The notes under the pieces were generated by a model that had not been told where the DNA came from, did no database searches, and worked only from the letters and a program-made list of their open reading frames with translations. A DNA stretch of 64,000 nt from Pleomorphomonas sp. T1.2MG-36. GTDB taxonomy: Bacteria; Pseudomonadota; Alphaproteobacteria; Rhizobiales; Pleomorphomonadaceae. Shown one piece after another: positions 52,761-61,645 of this stretch; the first letter of the stretch is position 1; each line of letters begins with the position of its first letter. Made by a program: the position numbers and the translations under genes. Location: assembly GCF_950100655.1 (NCBI RefSeq), contig NZ_CATNLY010000012.1, positions 372,001-436,000 on the forward strand. Reading direction: 5' to 3'.

Positions 52761-53306
52761 ATGGTCCCCACGCTGCCGCTCAGGCATCTGCGCCGCCTCG
52801 CCGGCATGAAGCAGTCGCACGTTGCCGACCTGATGGGCGTCACCCAGCCGACGGTGTCGCGCTGGGAAAACGGCAGCCTGCCACTGACCATGGAGCAGGC
52901 GCGTGCCTTGCAGGCAATTTTCGCGGCGCGGCCCGACCCGGCGCAGGACGCGGCGCTGAAGCGGCTGGTGGAGACGTCGACCAGCCCGGTCCATCTCATC
53001 TGCGACCGTACGCACCGGCTGCTCGCCGCCTCCCACGCGCGCGCCGCCGACTGGCGGGTCGATCTCGACGACTATCTGGGACGGTCGCTGCTGGTCTATG
53101 CCTCCGACGAGATCCTGGCGGCGGAGGCCCGCCTCAAGGACATGGGCTGGTACGAGGACCGGCTCGGATCGCTCGCCTTCGACACCGGCGCCAACGGCGA
53201 CCCCGACATTCCCATTCGGCCCGGCCCGATGCTGTGGGAACGCGTGCGGCTTTCGGACGGCTCGTCCGGCCGGCTCGTCACCTCCTTCTACGACCGCTCC
53301 GCATAA
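52761..53306 (+). CDS. XRE-type regulator with C-terminal PAS-like domain
   Basis: Protein of 181 aa. The HTH is at about 6-50: LRRLAGMKQSHVADLMGVTQ, then PTVSRWENGS. The C-terminal part (about 75-180) begins SPVHLICDRTHRLLAASHAR and looks like a degenerate PAS sensor, ending SSGRLVTSFYDRS. The ribosome site is weak. The MFS gene lies 60 nt downstream on the same strand and may be a target. Confidence 0.8.
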   Translation: MVPTLPLRHLRRLAGMKQSHVADLMGVTQPTVSRWENGSLPLTMEQARALQAIFAARPDPAQDAALKRLVETSTSPVHLICDRTHRLLAASHARAADWRVDLDDYLGRSLLVYASDEILAAEARLKDMGWYEDRLGSLAFDTGANGDPDIPIRPGPMLWERVRLSDGSSGRLVTSFYDRSA

Positions 53307-53365
53307 TTCATGCGTGGAATCCGGCGTGACGCGTTGCTAGCCGTCGTCCAAAAGGACTGACGACA

Positions 53366-54544
53366 ATGAACGGACGCTGGCCGACGATTATTCTTCTCTG
53401 GTTCATCGGGGTGCTGGCCGCAGCCCAGCTCGGCAAGATGGCGGCGCTGATGCCGGCGATCCGCGCCGACCTCGGCCTCTCCCTGTCGAGCGCCGGTCTG
53501 ATGGTGTCGCTGATCGAGGCGGGCGGCGCCAGCCTCGGCGCCATCGCCGGCATTCTGGCCGCGCGCTTCTCCGGCCGCGCCGTTCTGGCCGCCGGATCGA
53601 TTCTGGTGGCAACGGCCGGTCTCGCCGGAGCGGCGGCGCCCGACGCGGCGCTGCTTTATGCCGCCCGTCTCATCGAAAGCATCGGTTACCTGATGGTGGT
53701 CATCGCCGCGCCGAGCCTGATCGCCATGGCAGCCGGCCGGGCCAGCGCCACGGCGCTCGCCCTCTGGAGTACCTTCGTGCCGGTGGGCATCGCCGCCGGC
53801 ACCATCCTGTCCGGCCTTGCCGCCAGCCTGATCGACTGGCGCGTGATCCTCGTCTTCTGGGCGCTCGCCGTGCTGGTGACCCTGCCCGGAACCTTCCACC
53901 TGCCGACCATGGCCGAGCACCGCCAGACCGGCTTCGCGGTGCCGCCGGCCACCATATGGGCGCTCGCCCTGGGTTTCGGCTTCTACACGACGCTGGAAGT
54001 CGGCGTACTCGGCATGCTGCCGGCCTATCTTTCGGAAGCCTGGGGCTTTTCGATCGCCACTGCCGGCGTCGTCACCGGCGTCACCTCGGCCGCGACGATT
54101 GCCGGAAGCTTCGCGGCAGCGCGTCTCATCGGGGCCGGCGAAGGAGCGCGGCGGCCGTTGATGCTGATCGCCATCGGCCTCGCTCTGCCAGCGGGGCTGT
54201 TCTTCGTCGGCTTTCCGGGCAATGGTCTTGCGACCCAGCTGTCGGCTTCGGCCGTCGCGGCAGCCGTGATCGCCGCCAACGCCATCTCCGGCCTTGTTGC
54301 CGCCGTTGCCTTCGCCCGGCTTCCGGCGCTGTTGCGCAGGAGCGGCGCGGCGCTGTCGCTGGTCACCGCCTCCAACGGCGTGTTCGCCCAGTTCGGCGCG
54401 GCGGGATCGTTGATCGGCCCGCCGCTGGTCGGTTACGTGGCGAGCCACTGGGGCTGGTCGACGGTAGCGCCGGTGGTGGCTGCGCTGTCGGTGTTGTCGC
54501 TCGCCGGCTTTGCGCTCGGAGAGCGACTTGCCGGAAAGAGCTGA
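53366..54544 (+). CDS. MFS transporter
   Basis: Protein of 392 aa with 12 predicted membrane helices. It opens WPTIILLWFIGVLAAAQLGK, then ALMPAIRADLGLSLSSAGLM as in cyanate/NreB-like MFS permeases. AAARLIGAGEGARRP stands at the helix 6-7 junction region. AAAGGAC precedes the ATG. The substrate cannot be named. It ends 7 nt from the convergent mntP gene. Confidence 0.88.
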   Translation: MNGRWPTIILLWFIGVLAAAQLGKMAALMPAIRADLGLSLSSAGLMVSLIEAGGASLGAIAGILAARFSGRAVLAAGSILVATAGLAGAAAPDAALLYAARLIESIGYLMVVIAAPSLIAMAAGRASATALALWSTFVPVGIAAGTILSGLAASLIDWRVILVFWALAVLVTLPGTFHLPTMAEHRQTGFAVPPATIWALALGFGFYTTLEVGVLGMLPAYLSEAWGFSIATAGVVTGVTSAATIAGSFAAARLIGAGEGARRPLMLIAIGLALPAGLFFVGFPGNGLATQLSASAVAAAVIAANAISGLVAAVAFARLPALLRRSGAALSLVTASNGVFAQFGAAGSLIGPPLVGYVASHWGWSTVAPVVAALSVLSLAGFALGERLAGKS

Positions 54545-54551
54545 GGGGCGG

Positions 54552-55121
54552 TTACGCCAGCAGGTGCTCGCGCAGGATCAGGCAACCCAGGCCGATCAGC
54601 ACGAGGCCGCCGACCACCTCGGCCGACCGGCCGAACCTGTTGCCGATCAACCGCCCCATCATCACGCCGCCGGCCGACATCAGGAAGGTGGTGGCGCCGA
54701 TCGCCGCCACGATGACGACGATGTTGGCCTTGACGAAGGCGAGCGAGACGCCGACGGCCATGGCGTCGATGGAGGTGCCTATGGCGGTCATCACCAGTGT
54801 CACCGGGGTACCGATGAAGCTTGTTTCGGGCGCGCCCTCCTCTTCGGCCCGGAAGGCGAGGAGAACCATGCGGCCGCCGACCAGCGTCAGAAGTCCGAAG
54901 GCCAGCCAGTGGTCGAAGCTCGCCACGTAGGAACTGGCGGCCGCGCCAGCCGCCCAGCCGACCAGCGGCGTGATCATCTGAACGATGGCAAAGACCGCGC
55001 CGACCAAAATCGCATCGCAGAAACGGCACTGACGCCGCAGGCTGGCGCCGCCGCCGACCGAAGCGAGCAGGCTGTCGATGGACATGCCCACGGCGAGCAC
55101 GGCGATGGAGATCGGAGACAT
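54552..55121 (-). CDS. mntP: Manganese efflux pump MntP
   Basis: Protein of 189 aa, the MntP family length. It has six helices in two repeats carrying the metal-site motifs: VGMSIDSLLASVGGG in the first half and AIGTSIDAMAVGVSLAF in the second. The Asp residues of MSIDS and TSIDA are the expected Mn2+ ligands. It expels Mn2+ from the cytosol. The start is placed at 55121. The frame continues to 55223, but that DNA is the riboswitch. Control is probably by Mn2+ at the leader RNA. Confidence 0.92.
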   Translation of the reverse strand: MSPISIAVLAVGMSIDSLLASVGGGASLRRQCRFCDAILVGAVFAIVQMITPLVGWAAGAAASSYVASFDHWLAFGLLTLVGGRMVLLAFRAEEEGAPETSFIGTPVTLVMTAIGTSIDAMAVGVSLAFVKANIVVIVAAIGATTFLMSAGGVMMGRLIGNRFGRSAEVVGGLVLIGLGCLILREHLLA

Positions 55122-55179
55122 CGGCGGGTACCAGTCGAGCACAGAACCGGATGGCGTCGTCACATCTCGCCCGTAAGAT

Positions 55180-55285
55180 GGCGCCACCACGGTCTTGCCG
55201 GACCTTTCGGCCGACCGCGCCACGCAATGAGTGCGAGCATGTTGACGCGGTCCCGTCTCAAGCGACGGTGGCTACTCCCCGATGA
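55180..55285 (-). ncRNA. Probable yybP-ykoY (Mn2+) riboswitch
   Basis: On the minus strand the leader has ATCGGGGAGTAGCC (55270-55283), the hallmark opening of yybP-ykoY RNAs. It has GTCAACATGCTCGCAC in the middle and GGCAAGACCGTGGTGGC near its 3' end. The sequence order and placement about 60 nt before mntP fit this manganese-sensing class. Boundaries are approximate. A covariance-model search would settle it. Confidence 0.65.
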
Positions 55286-55521
55286 GGTTCGGATACCGGC
55301 CACCGCCCACAAAATCAAGCAATTTCAAATACTTATGTGATAATGACATTCATTTGCAACTGGGCGATCATTGTCCGATGATGGCTATCGCCTTGGCAAT
55401 ACTGCCCTTCTCAATTCGGGCATCCGTGCATGGTGCGGCATGTGGGTGCCAGCCTTGCGACAGGCGAATGGCACCCATGCCGGAAGCGGCCAACGGCGGC
55501 GGACCGCCGTCGGCCAGCCGG
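55286..55521. repeat. Gap with a long hairpin downstream of the dehydrogenase gene
   Basis: The hairpin GGCATGTGGGTGCCA/TGGCACCCATGCC (one bulged T) at 55437-55481, with an inner GCCT/AGGC, sits about 40 nt after the stop of the minus-strand dehydrogenase gene. It could end that transcript, although there is no U-tract. Promoter and 5' part of the mntP leader lie at the left. Confidence 0.55.
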
Positions 55522-56391
55522 TCATTTCTCCAGGCGGGAGATCAGGCTCGACGTGTCCCACCGGTTGCCGCCGGAGGCCTGGACGTCGGCGTAGAACTGG
55601 TCGACCAGGGCGGTGAGCGGCAGGCGGGCACCGGTCCGCCGCGCCTCGTCGAGCACGATGCCGAGATCCTTGCGCATCCAGTCGACGGCAAAGCCGAAGT
55701 CGAACTTGCCGGCCGTCATGGTCTGCCAGCGATTCTCCATCTGCCAGCTCTGGGCGGCTCCCTTGGAGATGGCGGCGATGGTCTTCTCGACGTCGAGGCC
55801 GGACGACTTGGCAAAGTGGATGGCTTCGGCAAGGCCCTGCACGACGCCGGCGATGCAGATCTGGTTGACCATCTTGGCGAGCTGCCCCGAGCCCGACGCG
55901 CCCAGGTGGACGATCATCTTGGCGTAGGACTGCATCACCGGCTCGGCGGCGGCGAAGCTCCGGTCATTGCCGCCGACCATAATGGTCAGCGCGCCGTTTT
56001 CGGCTCCGGCCTGACCGCCGGACACCGGCGCATCGAGAAAATCGAGGCCGAGAGCGACGGCCTTTTCCTGCAGTTCGCGGGCGACGCCGGCCGATGCCGT
56101 GGTGTGATCGACGAAGATGGCGCCGGCCTTCATGCCGGCAAAGGCGCCATCCGGACCGAGCACGACGGACCTGAGATCGTCGTCGTTGCCGACGCAGGCA
56201 AACACGAAATCGGCGCCCGCCGCCGCCTCGCGCGGCGTCGGCGCGGCGCGTCCGCCGAACGCGTTGACCCAGGCGTTCGCCTTGGCGCCGGTCCGGTTGT
56301 AGACGGTCACCTCGTGCCCGCCCCGCGTCCGGAGGTGACCCGCCATCGGGTAGCCCATCACGCCGAGCCCGAGAAATACGACCTTTGCCAT
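55522..56391 (-). CDS. 3-hydroxyisobutyrate dehydrogenase family oxidoreductase
   Basis: Protein of 290 aa. The Rossmann motif is VVFLGLGVMGYPMAGHL. The substrate-binding signature is DAPVSGGQAGAENGALTIMVGG, with DAPVSGG visible. The catalytic lysine is in GSGQLAKMVNQ. The family reduces or oxidises beta-hydroxyacids (3-hydroxyisobutyrate, tartronate semialdehyde, glyoxylate/succinic semialdehyde). The exact substrate is not determined. The start at 56391 (MAKVVF) lies 6 nt after AGG. Confidence 0.9.
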   Translation of the reverse strand: MAKVVFLGLGVMGYPMAGHLRTRGGHEVTVYNRTGAKANAWVNAFGGRAAPTPREAAAGADFVFACVGNDDDLRSVVLGPDGAFAGMKAGAIFVDHTTASAGVARELQEKAVALGLDFLDAPVSGGQAGAENGALTIMVGGNDRSFAAAEPVMQSYAKMIVHLGASGSGQLAKMVNQICIAGVVQGLAEAIHFAKSSGLDVEKTIAAISKGAAQSWQMENRWQTMTAGKFDFGFAVDWMRKDLGIVLDEARRTGARLPLTALVDQFYADVQASGGNRWDTSSLISRLEK

Positions 56392-56566
56392 CATGAACCT
56401 CATCTATCCATTTGCAGTGTTTTCGCTTATTGTTGCAGGCGCTTGTTCCTGCCGCATCTATCAAATGACGCGGCGGCAAACCAGATGGCGGCGATGCCGC
56501 GGCGCGGGGAACCCTTTCGCCGCTGACGCGTTGAAGTCACCGACAGGACCAGTTTTGGAGGCAGTC

Positions 56567-56842
56567 ATGAAAGTTCTCGCTATCGCAGTTACCGTGCTGG
56601 CACTCGGGCTCGGCGCCTGTGCCAACCAGACGCCCACCCAGCAGCGCGTCACCACCGGCGCTGCCGTCGGCGCGCTCGGCGGCGCGGCGGTCGGCGCCAT
56701 TGCCGGCGGCGGCAAGGGAGCCATTATCGGCACTGCCATCGGCGGCATCGGCGGCGCAGCCATCGCCGGCGCCACGGCGCCGCGCGAAGACTGCATCGCC
56801 TACGATCGCTACGGCCGCCCCTATCGCACGGCCTGCCGCTGA
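56567..56842 (+). CDS. Glycine-zipper lipoprotein
   Basis: Protein of 91 aa with a lipoprotein signal peptide. The lipobox is LGAC at about residue 18. The mature part has a glycine-zipper segment (GAAVGALGGAAVGAIAGGGKG, then GAIIGTAIGGIGGAAIAGA) that can insert in or span a membrane, and a short tail with two cysteines. A GGAGG site precedes the ATG at 56567. Related to the YMGG/Slp-like outer-membrane glycine-zipper proteins of unknown function. Confidence 0.85.
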   Translation: MKVLAIAVTVLALGLGACANQTPTQQRVTTGAAVGALGGAAVGAIAGGGKGAIIGTAIGGIGGAAIAGATAPREDCIAYDRYGRPYRTACR

Positions 56843-56885
56843 TCCAACCTGGGCGGCTCTCGTCGCCCACGACCTTCCAAGTTCG

Positions 56886-56915
56886 CAAGGCCCGGAGCAC
56901 CCGCTTCGGGCCTTG
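56886..56915 (+). terminator. Terminator after glycine-zipper gene
   Basis: Perfect CAAGGCCCG/CGGGCCTTG stem with a 12-nt loop, followed by TCGTTTG. It stands between convergent genes and may also serve the minus-strand permease operon. Confidence 0.7.
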
Positions 56916-56953
56916 TCGTTTGCGGCCCCGGAGCCTTCGCCGCCGGGGGTGCC

Positions 56954-57781
56954 CTATCGCTTGAGATGGCGGGTGAGCCGGCGCTCCATCATTTCCCACA
57001 GGCGGCGCAGCACCTCCACCGTGATGAGATAGATCACCGCCGCCCAGATGTAGATCTGCAGATCGTAGGTCTTGGAGAAGGCGTAGCGGGTCTGGCCCAT
57101 CAGATCGAGCACGGTGATGATCGAGGCGATGGCCGACGCCTTGATCATCAGGATCACCTCGTTGCCGTATGGCCGCAGAGCGGTGATCAGCGCCTGCGGC
57201 AGCACGATCTTGAACATGGTGACGAAGGGACGGAGACCGAGCGAGTCGGCCGCCTGCCACTGTCCCGAGGGGACGGACCGGATGGCCCCCGCCAGGATTT
57301 CGGCCTGATAGGCGGCAGTGTTGAGCGAGAAGGTCAGCACGGCGCAGAAATAGGCGTCGCGGAAGAACACCCAGAGTCCCACCGACTTCAACGCGTCGGT
57401 GAACTGGCCGGCGCCGTAGTAGACCAGGAAGGTCTGGGCCAGCAGCGGCGTGCCACGGAAGAAATACGAGTATCCGAAGGCGATGCCGCCGATGATGGGG
57501 TTGGTCGACAGGCGCCCGGCGGCCACCGGTATCGAGATCAGCGCGCCAAGCACGATCGACATCACCACGAGCTGCAACGTCACCCCGATGCCGCTCAGGA
57601 TGCGCGGGCCGTATTTCGCCACCTTCGCGGGATCGTAGCCAACCACCAGCATGTAGACGATGGAGAGGCCCAGGAGAATCCACAGCACCATCAGGATGAG
57701 GCCGGTGAAGCGTGCGCCGGTCCAGCGGCGGCGGGCGGCGGCCGGCGGCCGTTCGGTGGAGGGAGCGTCGACGTAGGTCAT
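56954..57781 (-). CDS. Polar amino-acid ABC permease (HisM-like)
   Basis: Protein of 275 aa. A cytosolic N-terminus with a Pro/Ala/Arg-rich stretch is followed by about five helices. The family signatures are YSYFFRGTPLLAQTFLVYYG and the EAA loop SLGLRPFVTMFKIVLPQALI. It overlaps the upstream permease gene by 1 nt (TGATG). It imports a polar amino acid or related compound together with the two upstream gene products. No ATPase gene follows. Confidence 0.92.
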   Translation of the reverse strand: MTYVDAPSTERPPAAARRRWTGARFTGLILMVLWILLGLSIVYMLVVGYDPAKVAKYGPRILSGIGVTLQLVVMSIVLGALISIPVAAGRLSTNPIIGGIAFGYSYFFRGTPLLAQTFLVYYGAGQFTDALKSVGLWVFFRDAYFCAVLTFSLNTAAYQAEILAGAIRSVPSGQWQAADSLGLRPFVTMFKIVLPQALITALRPYGNEVILMIKASAIASIITVLDLMGQTRYAFSKTYDLQIYIWAAVIYLITVEVLRRLWEMMERRLTRHLKR

Positions 57782-58491
57782 CAGCGCCTCCCCTGCCCGC
57801 GCTCGGCCCAGACCGACACACGGCGAAGACCGAACGAGGAAATGATCGACATGACGAGGTAGAGCGAACAGGCCACGAAGAAGAAGAAGAAGGCCTGCTT
57901 GGTGACGCCGACCGCGATGTTGGTATTCCTCAGGAGATCGGTGAGACCAATCACGGACACCAGCGAGGTATCCTTGAGGAGGTTGAGCCAGAGGTTGGAC
58001 AGGCCCGGCAGCGCGAGGCGGATAAGCTGCGGCAGGATGACCAGCAGCATGGTGCGGGACCGCGACAGGCCGAGGGCGTAGGCTCCCTCATATTGGCCGA
58101 GGGTGATGCCCTTGAAGGCCGACAGGAAAACCTCGCTGGCGTAGGAGGAGAACACCAGCGCCAGCGCGATCATGCCGGCGAGATAGCTGTTGACCTCGAA
58201 GGCGTGGCCGAACAGCAGGCGCCAGAGCGCCGATAGCGCCATCTGGCCGCCGTAGTAGATGAGGAACAGCGTCAGAAGTTCGGGAAGGCCGCGAAAGATC
58301 GTCGTGTAGACATTGGCGGCGTTGCGCAGAAGCGGTTCGGACGAGTTCTTGGCGACGGCGATCAGAAATCCGATGAGCAGGCCGAGCGGCAAGGTGGCCA
58401 GCGCAAGCGTCACCGTCACCAGTACGCCGTTTGCCAGTTCGTCGCCCCAGCCGCTGTCGCCGAAAGACAGCAGTTCCATGTAGTTGGCCAT
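57781..58491 (-). CDS. Polar amino-acid ABC permease (HisQ-like)
   Basis: Protein of 236 aa from the ATG at 58491 with GGGGAG upstream. Signatures are TIFRGLPELLTLFLIYYGGQ and the EAA loop ALGLSRSRTMLLVILPQLIR. Five helices, C-terminal WAERGQGRR in the cytosol. It lies 138 nt downstream of the binding-protein gene. Confidence 0.92.
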   Translation of the reverse strand: MANYMELLSFGDSGWGDELANGVLVTVTLALATLPLGLLIGFLIAVAKNSSEPLLRNAANVYTTIFRGLPELLTLFLIYYGGQMALSALWRLLFGHAFEVNSYLAGMIALALVFSSYASEVFLSAFKGITLGQYEGAYALGLSRSRTMLLVILPQLIRLALPGLSNLWLNLLKDTSLVSVIGLTDLLRNTNIAVGVTKQAFFFFFVACSLYLVMSIISSFGLRRVSVWAERGQGRR

Positions 58492-58629
58492 CCGGCCCGT
58501 CTCCCCGTCCACGCCTCTATCGTGCCGGCCTTCCCGACCCGCGCGATCCGTCGCCTGCAACAAGCGCGGGACTGCCCTTCAGAAAGCAAGTCCCGCGCCG
58601 TTTCATTCGATCACCCTGATCGTTCCGAC

Positions 58630-59409
58630 TCAGCCGCCGTAGACGTCGAAGTCGAAGTACTTCTTGTTGATCTCCTGGTACTTGCCATTGGCGCGGATCG
58701 CCTTGATGGCAGCCGAGAACATGTCGCGCAGGTCGGTGTCTTCCTTGCGCACGCCGATGCCGGCGCCGGGGCCGTGGATCTCGAGGACCGGCTTGATGGT
58801 GCCGACCAGCTTGCAGCAGGCGCCGGCTTCGGTCTTCAGCCACTCCGAGAGGACGACGACGTCGTCGTTGGCGGCGTCGAGGCGGCCGTTGGCGAGATCG
58901 AGCTTGTACTCATCGGCGGTCGGATAGGACTTGAGCTCGCTCTGGGTCAGCACCTTCTCGACATAGTCGGCGTGCATGGTCGACACTTGGGCGCCGATGG
59001 TCTTGCCGGCGAGATCTTCCGGCGTGACGCCCTTGATGTCGGTGTCCTTGGGGGCGACGATGGCCGGCGGCGTGTTGTAGTACTTCTCGGAGAAGTCGAT
59101 GACCTTCTTGCGCTCCTCGGTGGCCGACATGGAGGCGATGATGGCGTCGAACTTGCCGGCGAGCAGCGCCGGGATCATGCCGTCCCAATCCTGGGCGACG
59201 ACCTCGCACTCCACCTTCATCTCCTCGCAGAGCGCCAGCGCGATATCGACGTCGAAGCCCTTCATCTTGCCGTCGGTGTCGACGTAGTTGAAGGGCGGAT
59301 AGGCGCCTTCGGTGCCGATGACGACCTTCTTCCACTCCTTGGCCGCCGCGCCGCCGAGCGACAGCGCAAGCAAGGCCGCGGCGGTGACGAGTGTCTTGGC
59401 AAACTTCAT
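58630..59409 (-). CDS. Polar amino-acid ABC substrate-binding protein (HisJ/LAO-like)
   Basis: Protein of 259 aa with a signal peptide (cleavage after AAA near 23). The family 3 signature is present: GTEGAYPPFNYVDTDGKMKG, then GFDVDIALALCEEM. The ligand-site region is FDAIIASMSATEERKKVIDF, and KTIGAQVSTMHADYVE follows. An unusual CC pair lies in GACCKLVG near residue 200. A GAGGGG site precedes the ATG at 59409. Expected ligands are basic or opine-like amino acids, not determinable here. Confidence 0.93.
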   Translation of the reverse strand: MKFAKTLVTAAALLALSLGGAAAKEWKKVVIGTEGAYPPFNYVDTDGKMKGFDVDIALALCEEMKVECEVVAQDWDGMIPALLAGKFDAIIASMSATEERKKVIDFSEKYYNTPPAIVAPKDTDIKGVTPEDLAGKTIGAQVSTMHADYVEKVLTQSELKSYPTADEYKLDLANGRLDAANDDVVVLSEWLKTEAGACCKLVGTIKPVLEIHGPGAGIGVRKEDTDLRDMFSAAIKAIRANGKYQEINKKYFDFDVYGG

Positions 59410-59694
59410 GATTGTCCCCTCTGAACCCCTATGACAAGGCCGTTGGCGTGCGGCGCGCACAATCGCCCGTGGCGACCGACGCTGCCGACCGACAGCCCCC
59501 TGTTCGTTTCCGGCGCCGCCGCCTTAGGAGTTGTCTCCTTGGTTGAACCGGCTTCTGCGCCCAAACCTTCCGACGAACCGACGCCTGCCTAAACCTTGTG
59601 CTGACGGCGATCCGCCCGCATCTTCATCTTATTCCGCGACCGGATGCAACGGGGGACATTATTGCGCCGGCTGGGATTCTGCACGCCGGGAGGA
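59410..59694. other. Gap between binding-protein gene and mobA
   Basis: 285 nt, no gene and no strong hairpin. The promoter of the amino-acid transporter operon should lie at its left end. Confidence 0.4.
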
Positions 59695-60324
59695 TCACGG
59701 ACGAACGGAGCCGATCATTTTCTCGGCGAAGGCGAGATCATCGGGCGTGTTGATGTTGAAGAACGGATCGACGGCCTTGCCGCCCACGTGAACCGGCGCG
59801 AAGCGGATGCCCCGCGTTCGTTCGCCGGCGAGAAACGCCCCCACCCGCCGCTCCGGTCCGCCGGCAAGAAACGCCTCAAGCCGGGCAGCCACCGACAGCG
59901 GCCAGAGGGCACAGAGCGGCGCCCTGCCCGCCGGCCCCTCGGCGAAGGCGATGGTGTCCGCGTCGATGAGGCCCGCTGCGAGACGGTCCGCCAGGTCCGA
60001 GGGCAGGAACGGTAGGTCGACGGGCGCGGTCAGGAGGTGGGTCGGACCGGACGACAGAGCGGACGCATGGGCGAGGCCGGCGAGAACGCCGGCAAGCGGC
60101 CCTTCGAACGTCGGCGTACCGTCGCGCACGACCGGAAGGTCGAGACCGGAAAAGTCGACGCCGGGCGGCGGATTGACGGCGAGATCGACCACCTGGGGCG
60201 AGAGAGTCGCAGCCACGCGGGCGAGCAGCGTGGCGCCGGCAAGTTCGACCAGGGCCTTGGGCGTGCCTCCGCCCATGCGGCTCGAACGCCCTCCGGCGAG
60301 GATGAGACCGGCAAACATCGTCAT
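59695..60324 (-). CDS. mobA: Molybdenum cofactor guanylyltransferase MobA
   Basis: Protein of 209 aa that adds GMP to molybdopterin to form the MGD form of the cofactor. The nucleotide-binding loop reads LILAGGRSSRMGGGTPKAL. The usual GGxDKxL is here GGGTPKAL, so one residue is inserted and the Asp is missing, but the Lys is kept. The GPLAGVLAGLAHA and PVDLPFLP segments and the FFNINTPDDL C-terminus fit. The start is ATG 60324 or 60318, no clear ribosome site. It is divergent from mrp. Confidence 0.9.
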   Translation of the reverse strand: MTMFAGLILAGGRSSRMGGGTPKALVELAGATLLARVAATLSPQVVDLAVNPPPGVDFSGLDLPVVRDGTPTFEGPLAGVLAGLAHASALSSGPTHLLTAPVDLPFLPSDLADRLAAGLIDADTIAFAEGPAGRAPLCALWPLSVAARLEAFLAGGPERRVGAFLAGERTRGIRFAPVHVGGKAVDPFFNINTPDDLAFAEKMIGSVRP

Positions 60325-60455
60325 GCCGCGATTGAAAGGCATCCGGGGAAACCGAACAAGCCCTCGAAGTCGTCCGCATGCTTGCCCTACCGCAAATTCA
60401 CTCCCGATCGTCCGCTTTATGGATTAGGTAAGATCCAAACAATTCGGAGCACGCC

Positions 60456-61583
60456 ATGCCAAACCTCAAGGAACAGGTCGCAGCCGCCCTCAGCAAGATC
60501 ACCATGCCGGGGACCGGCAAGGATATCGTGGCGGCCGGCGCCGTCTCGGACATCTACGAGAAGGACGGCAAGGTGATGCTGTCGATCTCGGTGCCAGCCG
60601 ACAAGGCCTCGCGATTCGAGCCGATCCGCGCCGCGGCGGAAGCGGCGGTGAAATCCGTCCCCGGCGTCGTCAAGGCCACGGTGGCGCTGACCGCCGAGGT
60701 GGCGCCCGGCAGCACGCCGCCCAAGGCGGCGCCCTCCCATGATCATGGCCATGGGCACTCCCACGCCATGCCGGCCAAGAACGGCATTCCCGGCGTGAAG
60801 TCGATCATCGCCGTCGCCTCGGGCAAGGGCGGCGTCGGCAAGTCGACCACCGCCGTCAACTTCGCGCTGGCGCTCTCGGCGCGCGGCCTGAAGGTCGGCA
60901 TTCTCGACGCCGACATCTATGGCCCATCGGTGCCGCGCCTGATGGGCCTGTCGGGCGACAAGCCGGAGGTCAATGAGGACCGCACGCTGGTGCCGCTCGA
61001 GAACTACGGCCTCAAGGTGATGTCGATCGGCTTCCTGGTCGACGAAGAAACGCCGATGATCTGGCGCGCGCCGATGGCGGTCTCCGCGCTGACGCAGATG
61101 CTGCGCGAAAGCGCCTGGGGCGAGCTCGACGTTCTCGTCGTCGACATGCCGCCCGGCACCGGCGACGTGCAGCTGACCATGGCCCAGCAGGTGCCGCTGA
61201 CCGGGGCCGTCATCGTGTCGACGCCGCAGGATCTCGCCCTGCTCGACGCGCGGCGCGGCGTCGCCATGTTCCAGAAGGTCGAGGTGCCCGTGCTCGGCAT
61301 CGTCGAGAACATGGCCTATTTCATCTGCCCCAACTGCGGCACCAACCACGACATCTTCGGCCATGGCGGCGCCGCGCAGGAAGCGCGCCGCATCGGCGTG
61401 CCCTTCCTCGGCGAAGTGCCGCTGGAGATGAAGATCCGCGAGACGTCGGACGCCGGCCTGCCGGTGGTGGCGACCGAGCCGAACGGCCCGCACGCCGAAT
61501 CCTATCTGGCGATCGCCGGGCGCGTTCTCGACACGCTTGCCGGCAAGCCGGAGCGGGCCGCCCCGCGCATCGTCATCGAGTAA
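60456..61583 (+). CDS. Mrp/ApbC family Fe-S cluster carrier ATPase
   Basis: Protein of 375 aa. The N-terminal MIP18-like domain (about 5-85) is joined by a His-rich linker (HDHGHGHSH at about 95-103) to the ParA-type ATPase. The deviant Walker A is SGKGGVGKST, followed by LDADIYGPSVP and VVDMPPGTGDVQLT. The C-terminal metal site is CPNC. It carries and transfers [4Fe-4S] clusters, consistent with the neighbouring Moco gene, since MoaA is an Fe-S enzyme. The gene is monocistronic. Confidence 0.95.
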   Translation: MPNLKEQVAAALSKITMPGTGKDIVAAGAVSDIYEKDGKVMLSISVPADKASRFEPIRAAAEAAVKSVPGVVKATVALTAEVAPGSTPPKAAPSHDHGHGHSHAMPAKNGIPGVKSIIAVASGKGGVGKSTTAVNFALALSARGLKVGILDADIYGPSVPRLMGLSGDKPEVNEDRTLVPLENYGLKVMSIGFLVDEETPMIWRAPMAVSALTQMLRESAWGELDVLVVDMPPGTGDVQLTMAQQVPLTGAVIVSTPQDLALLDARRGVAMFQKVEVPVLGIVENMAYFICPNCGTNHDIFGHGGAAQEARRIGVPFLGEVPLEMKIRETSDAGLPVVATEPNGPHAESYLAIAGRVLDTLAGKPERAAPRIVIE

Positions 61584-61606
61584 GATCGGCCGACCAACGA
61601 GAGATC

Positions 61607-61640
61607 AGGGCGCCTCCGCCAGCCGGCAGGGCGCCCTTTC
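61607..61640 (+). terminator. Terminator after mrp
   Basis: AGGGCGCC/GGCGCCCT stem with a 15-nt loop, then TTCCTTTC, 24 nt after the mrp stop. Confidence 0.75.
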
Positions 61641-61645
61641 CTTTC

